The notes under the pieces were generated by a model. The model ran no database searches. It was not told where the DNA came from and saw only the letters and a program-made list of their open reading frames with translations. The position numbers and the translations under genes are program-made. Shown here in pieces: positions 24,447-35,028 of a stretch of DNA of 64,000 nucleotides. How positions within the stretch are numbered: position 1 is the stretch's first letter; each line of letters opens with the position of its first letter. Source of the DNA: Microtetraspora glauca (GTDB lineage Bacteria > Actinomycetota > Actinomycetes > Streptomycetales > Streptomycetaceae); the NCBI GenBank assembly GCA_000721275.1, contig JOFO01000020.1:1-64000 (forward strand), given 5' to 3'.

Positions 24447-25906
24447 CCACCACCGGCACCACCACCGAAAACCCCGGCGGAGAAGCGCTGTTCGGGCCCG
24501 GCTCCCGCTTCGACGACTTCTTCGACGACCCGCGGTGGGCCCTCGCCATGATCCGCGCCACCGTGCTGGAGGCCGCCCACCCGCAGATCGGCGCCGCCCT
24601 CATCGACAATTCCACCTTCGTCGCCCACCCGTGGCGCCGGCTGCGGAACACCTTCCTCAGCATGCGGCGGATGTTCGGCGCCGACCCCGGGGCCCGGGAG
24701 CGGGAGGCCGCCCGGCTCAACCGGCTGCACGCCCGCATGAGCGGCAGCGACACCCGCGGACGCCCGTACGACGCCATGGACCCGGAGACCCGCGCCTGGG
24801 TGGTGGCGACCCTCTTCGAGAGCGCCGTCACCATGTGCCGCATGAGCGGCCGTCCGCTCCACCCCGAGGCGATGGAGCAGATGTACGCCGAGTACCGCGC
24901 CTTCCTCGCCGCCCTCGACGGCGACGCCCGCCACCTGCCCGCCGAACTCCGCGACTTCTGGCCGTACTTCGACCGGGTCGTCGAGGAGCAGCTGGAGAAC
25001 ACCGAGGCGGCCCGGGTCATCCTCTACCGCCTCTTCGACCAGCTGCCCGCGCCCGCGCTGCTCGACGGCGTGCCGACGCTGTGGGCGGCGGGCCGGGCCG
25101 TCGTCGGACCCGTCATGGGCGCCCTCACGATCGCCTCGCTCCCGGAGCCCTTCCGCCGCCGCGCCGGCCTCCCGGAGATGCCCGGCGTGCAGACCCTGAT
25201 GCAGGGCGCGTACGTCGCCGCGGGGCTGGCCCGGCACCTCCCCGGGGACCTCTTCCGCGCCGAGGCGATCATCGACCTGCTCTCCCTGGCGCCCGGCAGC
25301 GACGACCCCCGCGCCCGCACCGTCGAGGCCCTGCGCGCCCGGATGCAGCGCGCGGCGGCCCTGCTCCGCCTGATCACCCCGCTGGTGCCGGACCCGGACC
25401 CGGCCCCGGCGGCGGCCCGGGGGGACCGGACCCGCGGCGCCGAGGAGTTCTTCCGCCAGGTCCTCGACCAGACCGGCGACGGCCACCTCGACTGGCCCGA
25501 CCTCGCCGCCATGGCCCGCGAGCTCTCCACCCGCCTCGACCTGGACGAGCCCGAGGAGACCCGGCTCTACGACGCCTTCGCGGCCTGGTGGCGCGAACTC
25601 CAGGCCGCCCTCGACACGGACGGCGACGGACGGGTCAGCGCCGCCGAGTACGCCGCCGCCGTCCCCTCCCTCGCCGGGCCCGCGCTCATCCGCGTCGCCG
25701 AGGTCCTCTTCGACGCCACCGACAAGGACGGCGACGGCACCCTCGACGCGGACGAGTACCGGGCCCTCTTCCGCACCGCCTTCCACCGCGACCTCGCCAC
25801 CGAGGACGGCCGCTGCACCCGCGGCGCCTTCGTCGGCGACTTCCTCTCCTTCATGTCCGCCCGCCGCTCCGGCAGCCCCTACGACCCCCTCCTCGCCGAC
25901 GCCTGA
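24443..25906 (+). CDS. DUF2236 (MpaB/latex-clearing-protein type) oxygenase-like protein with EF-hands
   Basis: A 487-residue protein. Residues about 20-310 belong to DUF2236, which includes the rubber oxygenase Lcp and the fungal prenyl-cleaving MpaB' (conserved AAHPQIGAAL and HARMSG...GRPYDAMDPE regions). The C-terminal part has three EF-hand loops starting near residues 342 (DQTGDGHLD), 391 (DTDGDGRVS) and 427 (DKDGDGTLD), so it likely binds calcium. There is no signal peptide. It is coupled to a cis-prenyltransferase, which suggests that its substrate is a polyprenyl chain. That link is inferred from context. Confidence 0.85.
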   Translation: MTTTGTTTENPGGEALFGPGSRFDDFFDDPRWALAMIRATVLEAAHPQIGAALIDNSTFVAHPWRRLRNTFLSMRRMFGADPGAREREAARLNRLHARMSGSDTRGRPYDAMDPETRAWVVATLFESAVTMCRMSGRPLHPEAMEQMYAEYRAFLAALDGDARHLPAELRDFWPYFDRVVEEQLENTEAARVILYRLFDQLPAPALLDGVPTLWAAGRAVVGPVMGALTIASLPEPFRRRAGLPEMPGVQTLMQGAYVAAGLARHLPGDLFRAEAIIDLLSLAPGSDDPRARTVEALRARMQRAAALLRLITPLVPDPDPAPAAARGDRTRGAEEFFRQVLDQTGDGHLDWPDLAAMARELSTRLDLDEPEETRLYDAFAAWWRELQAALDTDGDGRVSAAEYAAAVPSLAGPALIRVAEVLFDATDKDGDGTLDADEYRALFRTAFHRDLATEDGRCTRGAFVGDFLSFMSARRSGSPYDPLLADA

Positions 25907-25932
25907 CCGGCCGCCGCCGTAGGGTGGCGCGC

Positions 25933-26685
25933 ATGGGGATCATCGGGGTTCCGGCGGACTGGCCCGCCGACGAAGAGACGGCACGGGACGTCCAGCGCGC
26001 GCTGCGGGAGCGGCTCGTGCTGGACGAGGACGGCCCGGCGCCCGGCGACGGCCACGTCACCGGGCTCGACGTGGCCTACGACGACGAGCGCGACCTCGTC
26101 GCCGCCGCCGCGGTGGTGCTGGACGCCCGGACCCTGGAGGTCGTCGAGGAGGCGACCGCCGTCGGCCGGGTCTCCTTCCCGTACGTCCCCGGGCTCCTCG
26201 CCTTCCGCGAGATCCCCACCGTGCTCGCCGCCCTCGGCAGGCTCGGCGCCGACCCGGGCCTCCTCGTCTGCGACGGCTACGGCCTCGCCCACCCGCGCCG
26301 CTTCGGGCTCGCCGCCCACCTCGGCGTCCTCACCGGCCGGCCGGCGATCGGCGTCGCCAAGAACCCGTTCGCCTTCACCCACGAGCGGCCCGGCCCGGAG
26401 CGCGGCGACTCCGCGCCGCTGCTCGCCGACGGCGAGGAGGTCGGGCGGGCGCTGCGCACCCGGCCCGGGGTCAAGCCCGTCTTCGTCTCCGTCGGCCACC
26501 GGATCTCCCTCGGCAACGCCTGCGCCCACACCCTCGCCCTCACCCCGCGCTACCGGCTCCCCGAGACCACCCGGCACGCCGACGCGCTCTGCCGGCGCGC
26601 CCTCGCTGCGGCGACGGCCGGACACCACCCGGACACCGGCACCGCCCGGGTACCCGGCACCGCCCCGGTACCCGGAACCGTCTGA
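25933..26685 (+). CDS. nfi: Endonuclease V (deoxyinosine repair)
   Basis: A 250-residue endonuclease that nicks DNA or RNA one base 3' of inosine. The metal-binding aspartate is Asp46 in GLDVAYDDE. The wedge motif YVPGLLAFREIP and the second acidic motif VCDGYGLAHPRRFGLAAHLG are intact. The last 25 residues are a Thr/Pro/Gly-rich tail (GTAPVPGTV) not needed for the fold. The ATG at 25933 follows AGGGTGG. Confidence 0.95.
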   Translation: MGIIGVPADWPADEETARDVQRALRERLVLDEDGPAPGDGHVTGLDVAYDDERDLVAAAAVVLDARTLEVVEEATAVGRVSFPYVPGLLAFREIPTVLAALGRLGADPGLLVCDGYGLAHPRRFGLAAHLGVLTGRPAIGVAKNPFAFTHERPGPERGDSAPLLADGEEVGRALRTRPGVKPVFVSVGHRISLGNACAHTLALTPRYRLPETTRHADALCRRALAAATAGHHPDTGTARVPGTAPVPGTV

Positions 26686-26687
26686 GT

Positions 26688-26699
26688 ATCCGTACGGAT
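26688..26699. promoter_or_regulatory. Perfect 12-base palindrome upstream of the mini-membrane-protein gene
   Basis: ATCCGTACGGAT is fully self-complementary. It sits right after the endonuclease V stop codon and 35 bases before the next start codon, a good place for an operator of the small-ORF/VOC pair. Confidence 0.4.
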
Positions 26700-26734
26700 G
26701 CCCGTTGTCAGACCCCCACGGCACAGTGGGCGCC

Positions 26735-26872
26735 ATGACAACCCCCGTCACGCATCCCCGCCGTCGTGCCTCCGGCCGCGCGCTGCCCGTCGTCCTCGCC
26801 GTCGCCGCGCTCTCCGCGTTCGCCTGGACCTGCGCCATCCTGTACGTGCTCGCCGACTGGACCACCGGATGA
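26735..26872 (+). CDS. Tiny single-pass membrane protein (MmpA-like)
   Basis: A 45-residue protein with a basic N-terminus (THPRRRASGR) and one transmembrane helix at about residues 17-40 (ending FAWTCAILYVLADW). Its TGA overlaps the ATG of the next gene (ATGA), which argues for real translation. The layout recalls the small morphogenic membrane proteins of Streptomyces (MmpA type), but I would not insist on the name. Confidence 0.6.
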   Translation: MTTPVTHPRRRASGRALPVVLAVAALSAFAWTCAILYVLADWTTG

Positions 26873-27255
26873 CCGGGCGGCTGCGGTGCGTCGTGCTCGA
26901 CTGCCCCGACTCCCGTGAACTCGCCGGGTTCTACCGGGAGATGCTCGGCGGCGAGATCGCCGCGCCCGACCCGGGGCTCGCCGTCGGCGCCGGCTCCGCC
27001 GTGCTGCGCGACGCGCACGGACCGGTCCTCGCCTTCCAGGACGTCGCCGACCACCGGCCGCCCGTCTGGGGCGCCCCCGAGCAGCAGTTCCTGCTCGACG
27101 TCCGGGTCCCGGACCCGGCCGCCGCCCACGAGCGGGTGCTCGCCCTCGGGGCCGTACCCCTCGGCGAGGGCGGCGGGGACGGGGACGGCGCCCGGCCGCT
27201 GTGGCGGGTCTACGCGGACCCGGCCGGGCACCCGTTCCGGCTCATGGGCGACTGA
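26869..27255 (+). CDS. VOC (glyoxalase/bleomycin-resistance fold) protein
   Basis: A 128-residue protein with the paired beta-alpha-beta-beta-beta fold of the VOC superfamily: CVVLDCPDSRELAGFYREMLGG at the front (key residues VVLDCPD and FYREMLG) and DPAGHPFRLMGD at the end. It may bind a metal and a small molecule. It is translationally coupled to the mini-membrane protein upstream. Confidence 0.88.
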   Translation: MTGRLRCVVLDCPDSRELAGFYREMLGGEIAAPDPGLAVGAGSAVLRDAHGPVLAFQDVADHRPPVWGAPEQQFLLDVRVPDPAAAHERVLALGAVPLGEGGGDGDGARPLWRVYADPAGHPFRLMGD

Positions 27256-27349
27256 GCCCGGCACCTCCCCGCCGGCCCCGCCCCGCAGCCCGTCCCGGAC
27301 CGTGCCCGCACCGGATTGGACCGGGGCGCGCCCGGGGAAAGAAGACGGG

Positions 27350-27781
27350 ATGGAGCTGAACACCACACCCCGACGCCTCGTCTCCTCCGGCTCCCCGCTG
27401 GAGCCGCAGATCGGCTTCTCCCGCGCGGTACGGCACGGCCCGTACGTCTCCGTGGCCGGCACCGCGCCGATCGCGCCCGACGGCACCACCACCGCGCCCG
27501 GCGACGTCTACGCCCAGACCGTGCGCTGTCTCGACATCGCCGAGGCGGCCCTCCGCGAGGCCGGCGCCCGCCTGGAGGACGTCGTCCGCACCCGCGTCCT
27601 GCTCACCGATGCCACCGCCTGGCGCGAGGCGGCCCGCGCGCACGGCGAGCGGTTCGCCGCCGTCCGCCCCGCCTGCACCTTCATGGAGGTGTCCCGCTTC
27701 ATCGACCCGGAGTGGCTGGTCGAGATCGAGGTGGACGCCGTGGTCGTCGACCACAGCGCCCCCGACATGATCGGCTGGTGA
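27350..27781 (+). CDS. RidA/YjgF-family protein
   Basis: A 143-residue trimer-forming protein of the Rid family, which hydrolyses reactive enamine/imine intermediates. Typical segments are SGSPLEPQIGFSRAV, DVYAQTVRCLDIAEAAL, EDVVRTRVLLTD and the closing VEIEVDAVV. The arginine in VVRTRVLL is in the place of the catalytic Arg. It stands alone between the VOC gene and the convergent reductase. Confidence 0.92.
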   Translation: MELNTTPRRLVSSGSPLEPQIGFSRAVRHGPYVSVAGTAPIAPDGTTTAPGDVYAQTVRCLDIAEAALREAGARLEDVVRTRVLLTDATAWREAARAHGERFAAVRPACTFMEVSRFIDPEWLVEIEVDAVVVDHSAPDMIGW

Positions 27782-27799
27782 ACCCCGCGCCGGGACGGC

Positions 27800-29005
27800 T
27801 CAGTCCTGGTGGGCCACCCGGAAGCGGAGGCCCGCGGCCCGCAGCCGGGCGATGAGCGCGTCGCCCATCGCCACCGCCGTCGTGACCTGGCCCGCCGTCT
27901 CCGGCAGCGGGTCCAGGGCCAGGCAGAGCGCCGACTCGGCGAGCATCTTCGCCGTCTCGTCGTAGCCCGGGTCGCCGCCCGACACCTCGGTGAGGACCCG
28001 CCGCCCGCCGCCCTCGCCGACGAAGCGGACCGTGAACCAGCTGCGGGCGCGCCGCTCGGCGGACGGGCCCGAGCCCGCTGCGTACCGGTCCATGAGCCAC
28101 CGGCGCACCGGCGGCAGCTGGGCCGCGGCGACGGTCGCGCCGAGCGCCGCCGTGCCGCCGAGCGCCATCGGGAGGGTCTTCACCGAGGCGTAGTGGCGGT
28201 AGCGGAAGTCGGGGCCGTACCGGTCGAGCGCGGCGGCCGAGCGGGCCACCACCCGCGGGTCCAGCGTCGGCAGCGGCAGCGCCCAGGTGCCCGTCTCGGG
28301 GCTGAACCGGGGGGTGCCCAGCGGCGCCCGGGCCCGCCGGCCCACCAGCCGGGGCGCGTGCATCCGGCGCTCGCGGGCGGCCCGCAGGATCTCCGGGCCG
28401 CGTCCGAAGGCGGTGAGCGCGGAGGCGAAGGTGCCGCCGGAGAAGGCGGCGCCGGCCCGCACGTAGCCGTCGACGCGCAGCGGTACGCCCTCCGGCAGCC
28501 GCTGCACGGTGAAGAGCACGCCGAGGTCGTGCGGGATCGAGTCGAAGCCGCAGGCGTGCACCAGCCGGGCGCCGGTCTCCCGGGCGCGGGCGTCGTGGCG
28601 GACGTACACGCGGTCCACGAACTCGGCCTCGCCGGTGAGGTCGAGGTAGTCGGTGCCGGCCTCGGCGCAGGCGGCGACCAGGCCGTCGCCGTACCGCACG
28701 TAGGGACCGACGGTGGAGGCGACCACCCGGGCCGACTCCGCGAGCGCGCGCAGCGCGACGGGGTCGCCGGAGTCGGCGACGAGCAGCGGGAGCCCCGCGA
28801 GGTCCGGCCGGCCGGCGGCGAGCCGGTCCCGCAGCGCCGCCAGCCGGTCCCGGGAGCGCCCGGCGAGGGCCCAGCGGCACCCGGCGGGCGCGTGCGCGGC
28901 CAGGTACTCCGCGGTGAGCTCGCCGACGAACCCGGTCGCGCCGAACAGGACCACGTCGTACGGCCGTCCGGCGCGGTCCCGTCCCGCGTCCGTCCCAGTC
29001 TCCAT
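27800..29005 (-). CDS. Saccharopine-dehydrogenase-like NADP-binding reductase (trans-acting enoyl reductase family)
   Basis: A 401-residue protein with an N-terminal Rossmann fold (LFGATGFVGELTAEYLA, about residues 20-36) and the family's DYLDLTGEAEFVDRV and ACGFDSIPHDLG blocks. The C-terminal half contains an Ala-rich hydrophobic region. Homologues in mycobacteria act in trans with polyketide synthases, but no PKS is near. It runs toward the RidA gene. Confidence 0.87.
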   Translation of the reverse strand: METGTDAGRDRAGRPYDVVLFGATGFVGELTAEYLAAHAPAGCRWALAGRSRDRLAALRDRLAAGRPDLAGLPLLVADSGDPVALRALAESARVVASTVGPYVRYGDGLVAACAEAGTDYLDLTGEAEFVDRVYVRHDARARETGARLVHACGFDSIPHDLGVLFTVQRLPEGVPLRVDGYVRAGAAFSGGTFASALTAFGRGPEILRAARERRMHAPRLVGRRARAPLGTPRFSPETGTWALPLPTLDPRVVARSAAALDRYGPDFRYRHYASVKTLPMALGGTAALGATVAAAQLPPVRRWLMDRYAAGSGPSAERRARSWFTVRFVGEGGGRRVLTEVSGGDPGYDETAKMLAESALCLALDPLPETAGQVTTAVAMGDALIARLRAAGLRFRVAHQD

Positions 29006-29140
29006 CGAGCCCCCACTCCGTCGTCATCGGGTCGCGCCGCGCGCCGCCGCCGTTCACCGGCCGGCGCGGCGCGCCGCCGGCGCCTCATGTCGCGGCGCCG
29101 TCGGCGGAGGATAGCGGACCCGCCCGGCCCGGCGAATTTC

Positions 29141-29187
29141 CAAGCGCTTGCTCGGCCCGGGGGCTTGTGCCGAGTGGAACACGTTCC
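29141..29187. promoter_or_regulatory. Operator candidates before the beta-oxidation operon
   Basis: CAAGCGCTTG (29141-29150) is a perfect ten-base palindrome of the kind bound by TetR regulators of acyl-CoA genes. GGAAC (29176-29180) and GTTCC (29183-29187) form a second inverted repeat closer to the start codon. The region is A/T-rich relative to its surroundings. Confidence 0.5.
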
Positions 29188-29235
29188 TAGCATCTCCGGT
29201 GTTACATCATTGGTGTCACACACTCTGGGGGCGCG

Positions 29236-30402
29236 ATGGGCACGACGCAGACCGAGCGGACCGGCCCGCTCGCCGGCCTCCGGGTCGTGGAACTGGCCGG
29301 CATCGGCCCCGGCCCGTTCGCTGCCATGCTCCTCGCCGACCTCGGTGCCGACGTCGTCCGCGTCGACCGCCCCGGCGGCGCCGGCCTCGGCGTCGACCCC
29401 GCGAAGGACCTCACCAACCGCAACAAGCGCTCGGTGATCGTCGACCTCCGGCTCCCCGAAGGCCCCGGCACCGTCCTCGACCTGGTCGCCCGCGCCGACG
29501 TGCTGATCGAGGGCTACCGCCCCGGCGTCGCCGAACGCCTCGGCGTCGGCCCCGACGCCTGCCTCGCCCGCAACCCCCGGCTCGTCTACGGCCGGATGAC
29601 CGGCTGGGGCCAGGACGGCCCGCTCGCCCCCACCGCCGGACACGACATCGGCTACATCGCCCTCACCGGCGCCCTCGGCATGATCGGCCCCGACCCGGAC
29701 GGCCCCCCGGTCGTCCCCGCCAACCTGGTCGGCGACTACGCCGGCGGCTCCCTCTACCTCGTCGTCGGCGTCCTCGCCGCCCTCCAGCACGCCCGCGCCC
29801 ACGGCGAGGGCCAGGTCGTCGACGCCGCCATCGTGGACGGCACCGCCCACCTCACCACCATGATCCACGCCATGCTCGCGGCCGGCGGCTGGCAGGACCG
29901 CCGCGGGTCCAACCTGCTCGACGGCGGCTGCCCCTTCTACGGCGTGTACGCGACCTCCGACGGCGGCCACATGGCCGTCGGCGCCCTGGAGCAGCGCTTC
30001 TACGACGAGTTCGCCCGCCTCCTCGGCCTCGGCGACGCCCTGGAACTGCGCGGCGACCTCGCCCGCTGGCCCGAGCTGCGGGAGGCCGTCGCCGCCCGCT
30101 TCCTGACCCGCACCCGGGCCCAGTGGACCGAGGTCTTCGAGGGCACCGACGCCTGCGTCGCCCCCGTCCTCTCGCTCCGCGAGGCCCCCGCGCACCCGCA
30201 CCTCGCCGCCCGCGGCACCTTCACCGACCACGGCGGCCTGGTCCAGCCGGCGCCCGCACCCCGCTTCTCCGCCACCCCCGGCACCCTCCGTACCGGCCCC
30301 GCCCTGCCCGGCGCCGACGCCGCGTCCGTCGCCCGCGACTGGGCCGTCCCCGCCCTGCGCCCCCAGGACGCCCCGCACACCCAGGAGTCGAAGACCGCAT
30401 GA
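29236..30402 (+). CDS. CaiB/BaiF-family CoA transferase (alpha-methylacyl-CoA racemase like)
   Basis: A 388-residue family III CoA transferase or racemase. The start [30 protein letters not shown] is the family signature (key residues [11 protein letters not shown] and LGADVVRV), followed by [11 protein letters not shown]. The pattern [11 protein letters not shown] with His/Asp is in the place of the racemase catalytic residues, so racemisation of 2-methyl-branched acyl-CoAs is likely. It leads an operon and its stop overlaps the acyl-CoA dehydrogenase start. Confidence 0.9.
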   Translation: MGTTQTERTGPLAGLRVVELAGIGPGPFAAMLLADLGADVVRVDRPGGAGLGVDPAKDLTNRNKRSVIVDLRLPEGPGTVLDLVARADVLIEGYRPGVAERLGVGPDACLARNPRLVYGRMTGWGQDGPLAPTAGHDIGYIALTGALGMIGPDPDGPPVVPANLVGDYAGGSLYLVVGVLAALQHARAHGEGQVVDAAIVDGTAHLTTMIHAMLAAGGWQDRRGSNLLDGGCPFYGVYATSDGGHMAVGALEQRFYDEFARLLGLGDALELRGDLARWPELREAVAARFLTRTRAQWTEVFEGTDACVAPVLSLREAPAHPHLAARGTFTDHGGLVQPAPAPRFSATPGTLRTGPALPGADAASVARDWAVPALRPQDAPHTQESKTA

Positions 30403-31550
30403 AGCGCACCCTCTACACCGAGGACCACGAAGCCTTCCGGGCGACCGTCCGCACCTTCCTGGAGAAGGAGGTGCTGCCCCACTACGCGCAGTGGGAGAAG
30501 GACGGCATCGTCTCCCGCGACGCGTGGCGAGCCGCCGGCCGCCAGGGCCTCCTGGGCATCGCCGTCGACGAGGAGTACGGCGGCGGGGGCAACCCCGACT
30601 TCCGGTACGCCTCCGTCCTCGCCGAGGAGTTCACCCGGGCCGCCGCGCCCGGCCTCGCGATCGGCCTGCACAACGACATCATCGGCCCGTACCTCACCAA
30701 GCTCGCCACCGACGAGCAGAAGCGGCGCTGGCTGCCCGGCTTCTGCTCGGGCGAGATCATCACCGCCATCGCGATGACCGAGCCCGGCGCCGGCTCCGAC
30801 CTCCAGGGCATCCGCACCACCGCCGAGGACCGAGGCGACCACTGGGTCCTCAACGGCTCCAAGACCTTCATCTCCAACGGCATCCTCGCCGACCTGGTGA
30901 TCGTCGTCGCGAGGACCACCCCCGAGGGCGGCGCCCACGGCCTGTCCCTGCTCGTGGTGGAGCGCGGCATGGAGGGCTTCGAGCGCGGCCGGAACCTCGA
31001 CAAGATCGGCCAGAAGGCCCAGGACACCGCCGAACTGTTCTTCACCGACGTCCGCGTCCCCAAGGAGAACCTGCTCGGCGAGCTGAACGGCGCCTTCGTG
31101 CACCTGATGACCAACCTGGCGCAGGAGCGGCTGGCCATCGCGGTCGCCGGGATCGCCGGCGCCGAACACCTGCTGGAGCTGACCACCACGTACGTCAAGG
31201 AGCGCGAGGCGTTCGGCCGGCCGCTCGCCCGGCTCCAGCACGTGCGCTTCGAGATCGCGGAGATGGCCACCGAGTGCGCCGTCACCCGCGCCTTCGTCGA
31301 CCGCTGCATCGAGGAGCACGCCGACCCGGCCGGGCTCGGCCTCGATCCCGTCCACGCCTCCATGGCCAAGTGGTGGGCGACCGAGCTCCAGAAGCGCGTC
31401 GCCGACCGCTGTCTGCAACTGCACGGCGGATACGGCTACATGAGCGAATTCCCGGTCGCCCGCGCCTTCACCGACGGCCGCATCCAGACCATCTACGGCG
31501 GCACGACGGAGATCATGAAGGAGATCATCGGCCGCTCCCTCCTCGGCTGA
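30399..31550 (+). CDS. Acyl-CoA dehydrogenase
   Basis: A 383-residue FAD enzyme that makes the 2,3-double bond of acyl-CoAs in beta-oxidation. Signatures are [14 protein letters not shown] for FAD binding, the [11 protein letters not shown] strand, and the C-terminal [14 protein letters not shown]...[17 protein letters not shown] block (key residues GGYGYM and YGGTTEI). It overlaps the CoA transferase by four bases (ATGA) and precedes the thiolase. Confidence 0.95.
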   Translation: MKRTLYTEDHEAFRATVRTFLEKEVLPHYAQWEKDGIVSRDAWRAAGRQGLLGIAVDEEYGGGGNPDFRYASVLAEEFTRAAAPGLAIGLHNDIIGPYLTKLATDEQKRRWLPGFCSGEIITAIAMTEPGAGSDLQGIRTTAEDRGDHWVLNGSKTFISNGILADLVIVVARTTPEGGAHGLSLLVVERGMEGFERGRNLDKIGQKAQDTAELFFTDVRVPKENLLGELNGAFVHLMTNLAQERLAIAVAGIAGAEHLLELTTTYVKEREAFGRPLARLQHVRFEIAEMATECAVTRAFVDRCIEEHADPAGLGLDPVHASMAKWWATELQKRVADRCLQLHGGYGYMSEFPVARAFTDGRIQTIYGGTTEIMKEIIGRSLLG

Positions 31551-31594
31551 CCCGCACCCCTCCTGAGCAACCCCTCACCGTTGAAAGGCTTCCC

Positions 31595-32809
<1,215 letters not shown>

Positions 32810-32853
32810 CCCCCTGTCCGCACCCTCACACCGGCCACCGGAGAAGCATCAGC

Positions 32854-35028
32854 ATGAGCGAGAGCACCACCATCCGCTGGGAGCAGGACGCCACGGGGAT
32901 CGTCACCCTCGTCCTCGACGACCCGAACCAGTCCGCCAACACCATGAACCAGGCGTTCCGGGCGTCGATCACGGCCGTCGCCGACCGCCTGGAGGCCGAG
33001 AAGGACTCCGTCCGCGGCATCATCTACACCTCCGCGAAGAAGACCTTCTTCGCCGGCGGCGACCTCAAGGACATGATCCAGGCGGGCCCCGAGCACGCCC
33101 GGGACATCTTCGAAGCCGCCATGGAGATGAAGCGCGCGCTGCGCCGCATCGAGACCCTCGGCAAGCCCGTCGTCGCCGCGATCAACGGCGCGGCCCTGGG
33201 CGGCGGTTACGAGATCGCGCTCGCCTCCCACCACCGGATCGCGCTCGACGCGCCCGGCTGCAAGATCGGCCTGCCCGAGGTCACCCTCGGTCTGCTGCCC
33301 GGCGGCGGCGGCGTCACCCGCACCGTCCGGCTCATGGGCATCACCGACGCCCTGCTCAAGGTCCTCCTCCAGGGCACCCAGTACAACCCGAAGCGCGCCC
33401 TCGACAACGGCCTGGTCCACGAACTGGCGGCCACGCCCGAGGAGATGATGGCCAAGGCCATCGCCTTCATCGACGCCCACCCGGAGTCCGCCCAGCCCTG
33501 GGACGTCCCCGGGTACAGGATCCCCGGCGGCACCCCCTCGAACCCGAAGTTCGCCGCCAACCTGCCGGCCTTCCCGGCCAACCTGCGCAAGCAGCTGAAC
33601 GGCGCCCCCTACCCGGCCCCGCGCAACATCATGGCCGCCGCCGTCGAGGGCTCCCAGGTCGACTTCGAGACCGCGCAGGTCATCGAGTCCCGCTACTTCA
33701 CCGAGCTGGTCACCGGCCAGACGGCGAAGAACATGATCCAGGCGTTCTTCTTCGACCTCCAGGCCGTCAACTCCGGCGCCAGCCGCCCCCAGGGCGTCGA
33801 GAAGCGCCAGGTCCGCAAGGTCGCCGTGCTCGGCGCCGGCATGATGGGCGCCGGCATCGCCTACTCCTGCGCCCGCGCCGGCATCGAGGTCGTCCTCAAG
33901 GACGTCACCGACGAGGCCGCCGCCAAGGGCAAGGGCTACTCCGAGAAGCTCTGCGCCAAGGCCGTCGCCCGGGGCCGCACCACCCAGGAGAAGGCCGACG
34001 CCCTGCTCGCCCGCATCACCCCGACCGCCGACCCGCAGGCGCTGGCCGGCTGCGACGCGGTCATCGAGGCCGTCTTCGAGGACACCGCCCTCAAGCACAA
34101 GGTCTTCCAGGAGATCCAGCACGTCGTCGCGGACGACGCGCTGCTCTGCTCCAACACCTCCACCCTGCCGATCACCGTCCTCGCCGAGGGCGTCGAGCGC
34201 CAGTCCGACTTCATCGGCCTGCACTTCTTCTCGCCGGTCGACAAGATGCCGCTGGTCGAGATCATCAAGGGCGAGCGCACCGGCGACGAGGCCCTGGCCC
34301 GCGCCTTCGACCTGGTCCGCCAGATCAACAAGACGCCGATCGTCGTCAACGACTCGCGCGGCTTCTTCACCTCCCGCGTCATCGGCCACTTCCTCAACGA
34401 GGGCGTGGCGATGGTCGGCGAGGGCATCGAGCCCGCCTCGATCGAGCAGGCCGCGGCCCAGGCCGGCTACCCGGCGAAGGTCCTCTCCCTGATGGACGAG
34501 CTGACCCTCACCCTCCCGCGCAAGATCCGCAACGAGACGAAGAAGGCGGTCGAGGAGGCCGGCGGCACCTGGGCCACCCACCCCGGCGAGGCCGTCATCG
34601 ACCGCATGGTCGACGAGTTCGGCCGCCCCGGCCGCAGCGGCGGCGCCGGCTTCTACGAGTACGGCGAGGACGGCAGGCGCGGGAAGCTCTGGCCGGGCCT
34701 GCGCGAGCACTTCACCAAGCCCGGGTACGAGATCCCCTTCCGCGACATGCAGGAGCGGATGCTCTTCGCGGAGGCCCTGGACACCGTCCGGCTGCTGGAG
34801 GAGGGCGTGCTGACCTCGGTCGCCGACGCCAACATCGGCTCCATCATGGGCATCGGCTTCCCCGCCTGGACCGGCGGCATCCTCCAGTACGTCAACGGCT
34901 ACGAGGGCGGCGTCGCCGGCTTCACCGCCCGCGCCCGCGAGCTGGCGGAGACGTACGGCGAGCGCTTCGCCCCGCCCGCCCTCCTGGTGGAGAAGGCCGA
35001 GCGCGGCGAGACGTTCACGGACGCCTGA
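32854..35028 (+). CDS. fadB: Multifunctional fatty-acid oxidation protein (enoyl-CoA hydratase / 3-hydroxyacyl-CoA dehydrogenase)
   Basis: A 724-residue FadB-type protein. Residues about 1-300 are a crotonase domain (INGAALGGGYEIALA; oxyanion-hole glycines and the catalytic-acid region CKIGLPEVTLG). A 3-hydroxyacyl-CoA dehydrogenase starts near residue 328 (GAGMMGAGIAYS) with its catalytic HFFSPVDKMPLVEI. Two C-terminal helical domains complete it. It works with the thiolase just upstream. Its last 14 bases overlap the convergent MerR gene. Confidence 0.96.
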   Translation: MSESTTIRWEQDATGIVTLVLDDPNQSANTMNQAFRASITAVADRLEAEKDSVRGIIYTSAKKTFFAGGDLKDMIQAGPEHARDIFEAAMEMKRALRRIETLGKPVVAAINGAALGGGYEIALASHHRIALDAPGCKIGLPEVTLGLLPGGGGVTRTVRLMGITDALLKVLLQGTQYNPKRALDNGLVHELAATPEEMMAKAIAFIDAHPESAQPWDVPGYRIPGGTPSNPKFAANLPAFPANLRKQLNGAPYPAPRNIMAAAVEGSQVDFETAQVIESRYFTELVTGQTAKNMIQAFFFDLQAVNSGASRPQGVEKRQVRKVAVLGAGMMGAGIAYSCARAGIEVVLKDVTDEAAAKGKGYSEKLCAKAVARGRTTQEKADALLARITPTADPQALAGCDAVIEAVFEDTALKHKVFQEIQHVVADDALLCSNTSTLPITVLAEGVERQSDFIGLHFFSPVDKMPLVEIIKGERTGDEALARAFDLVRQINKTPIVVNDSRGFFTSRVIGHFLNEGVAMVGEGIEPASIEQAAAQAGYPAKVLSLMDELTLTLPRKIRNETKKAVEEAGGTWATHPGEAVIDRMVDEFGRPGRSGGAGFYEYGEDGRRGKLWPGLREHFTKPGYEIPFRDMQERMLFAEALDTVRLLEEGVLTSVADANIGSIMGIGFPAWTGGILQYVNGYEGGVAGFTARARELAETYGERFAPPALLVEKAERGETFTDA

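Noticed and set aside
29006..29235. Perfect dyad at GGAACACGTTCC
   Set aside because: Only the outer five bases pair; the central AC breaks symmetry, so I list it as an inverted repeat with a spacer, not a perfect palindrome.
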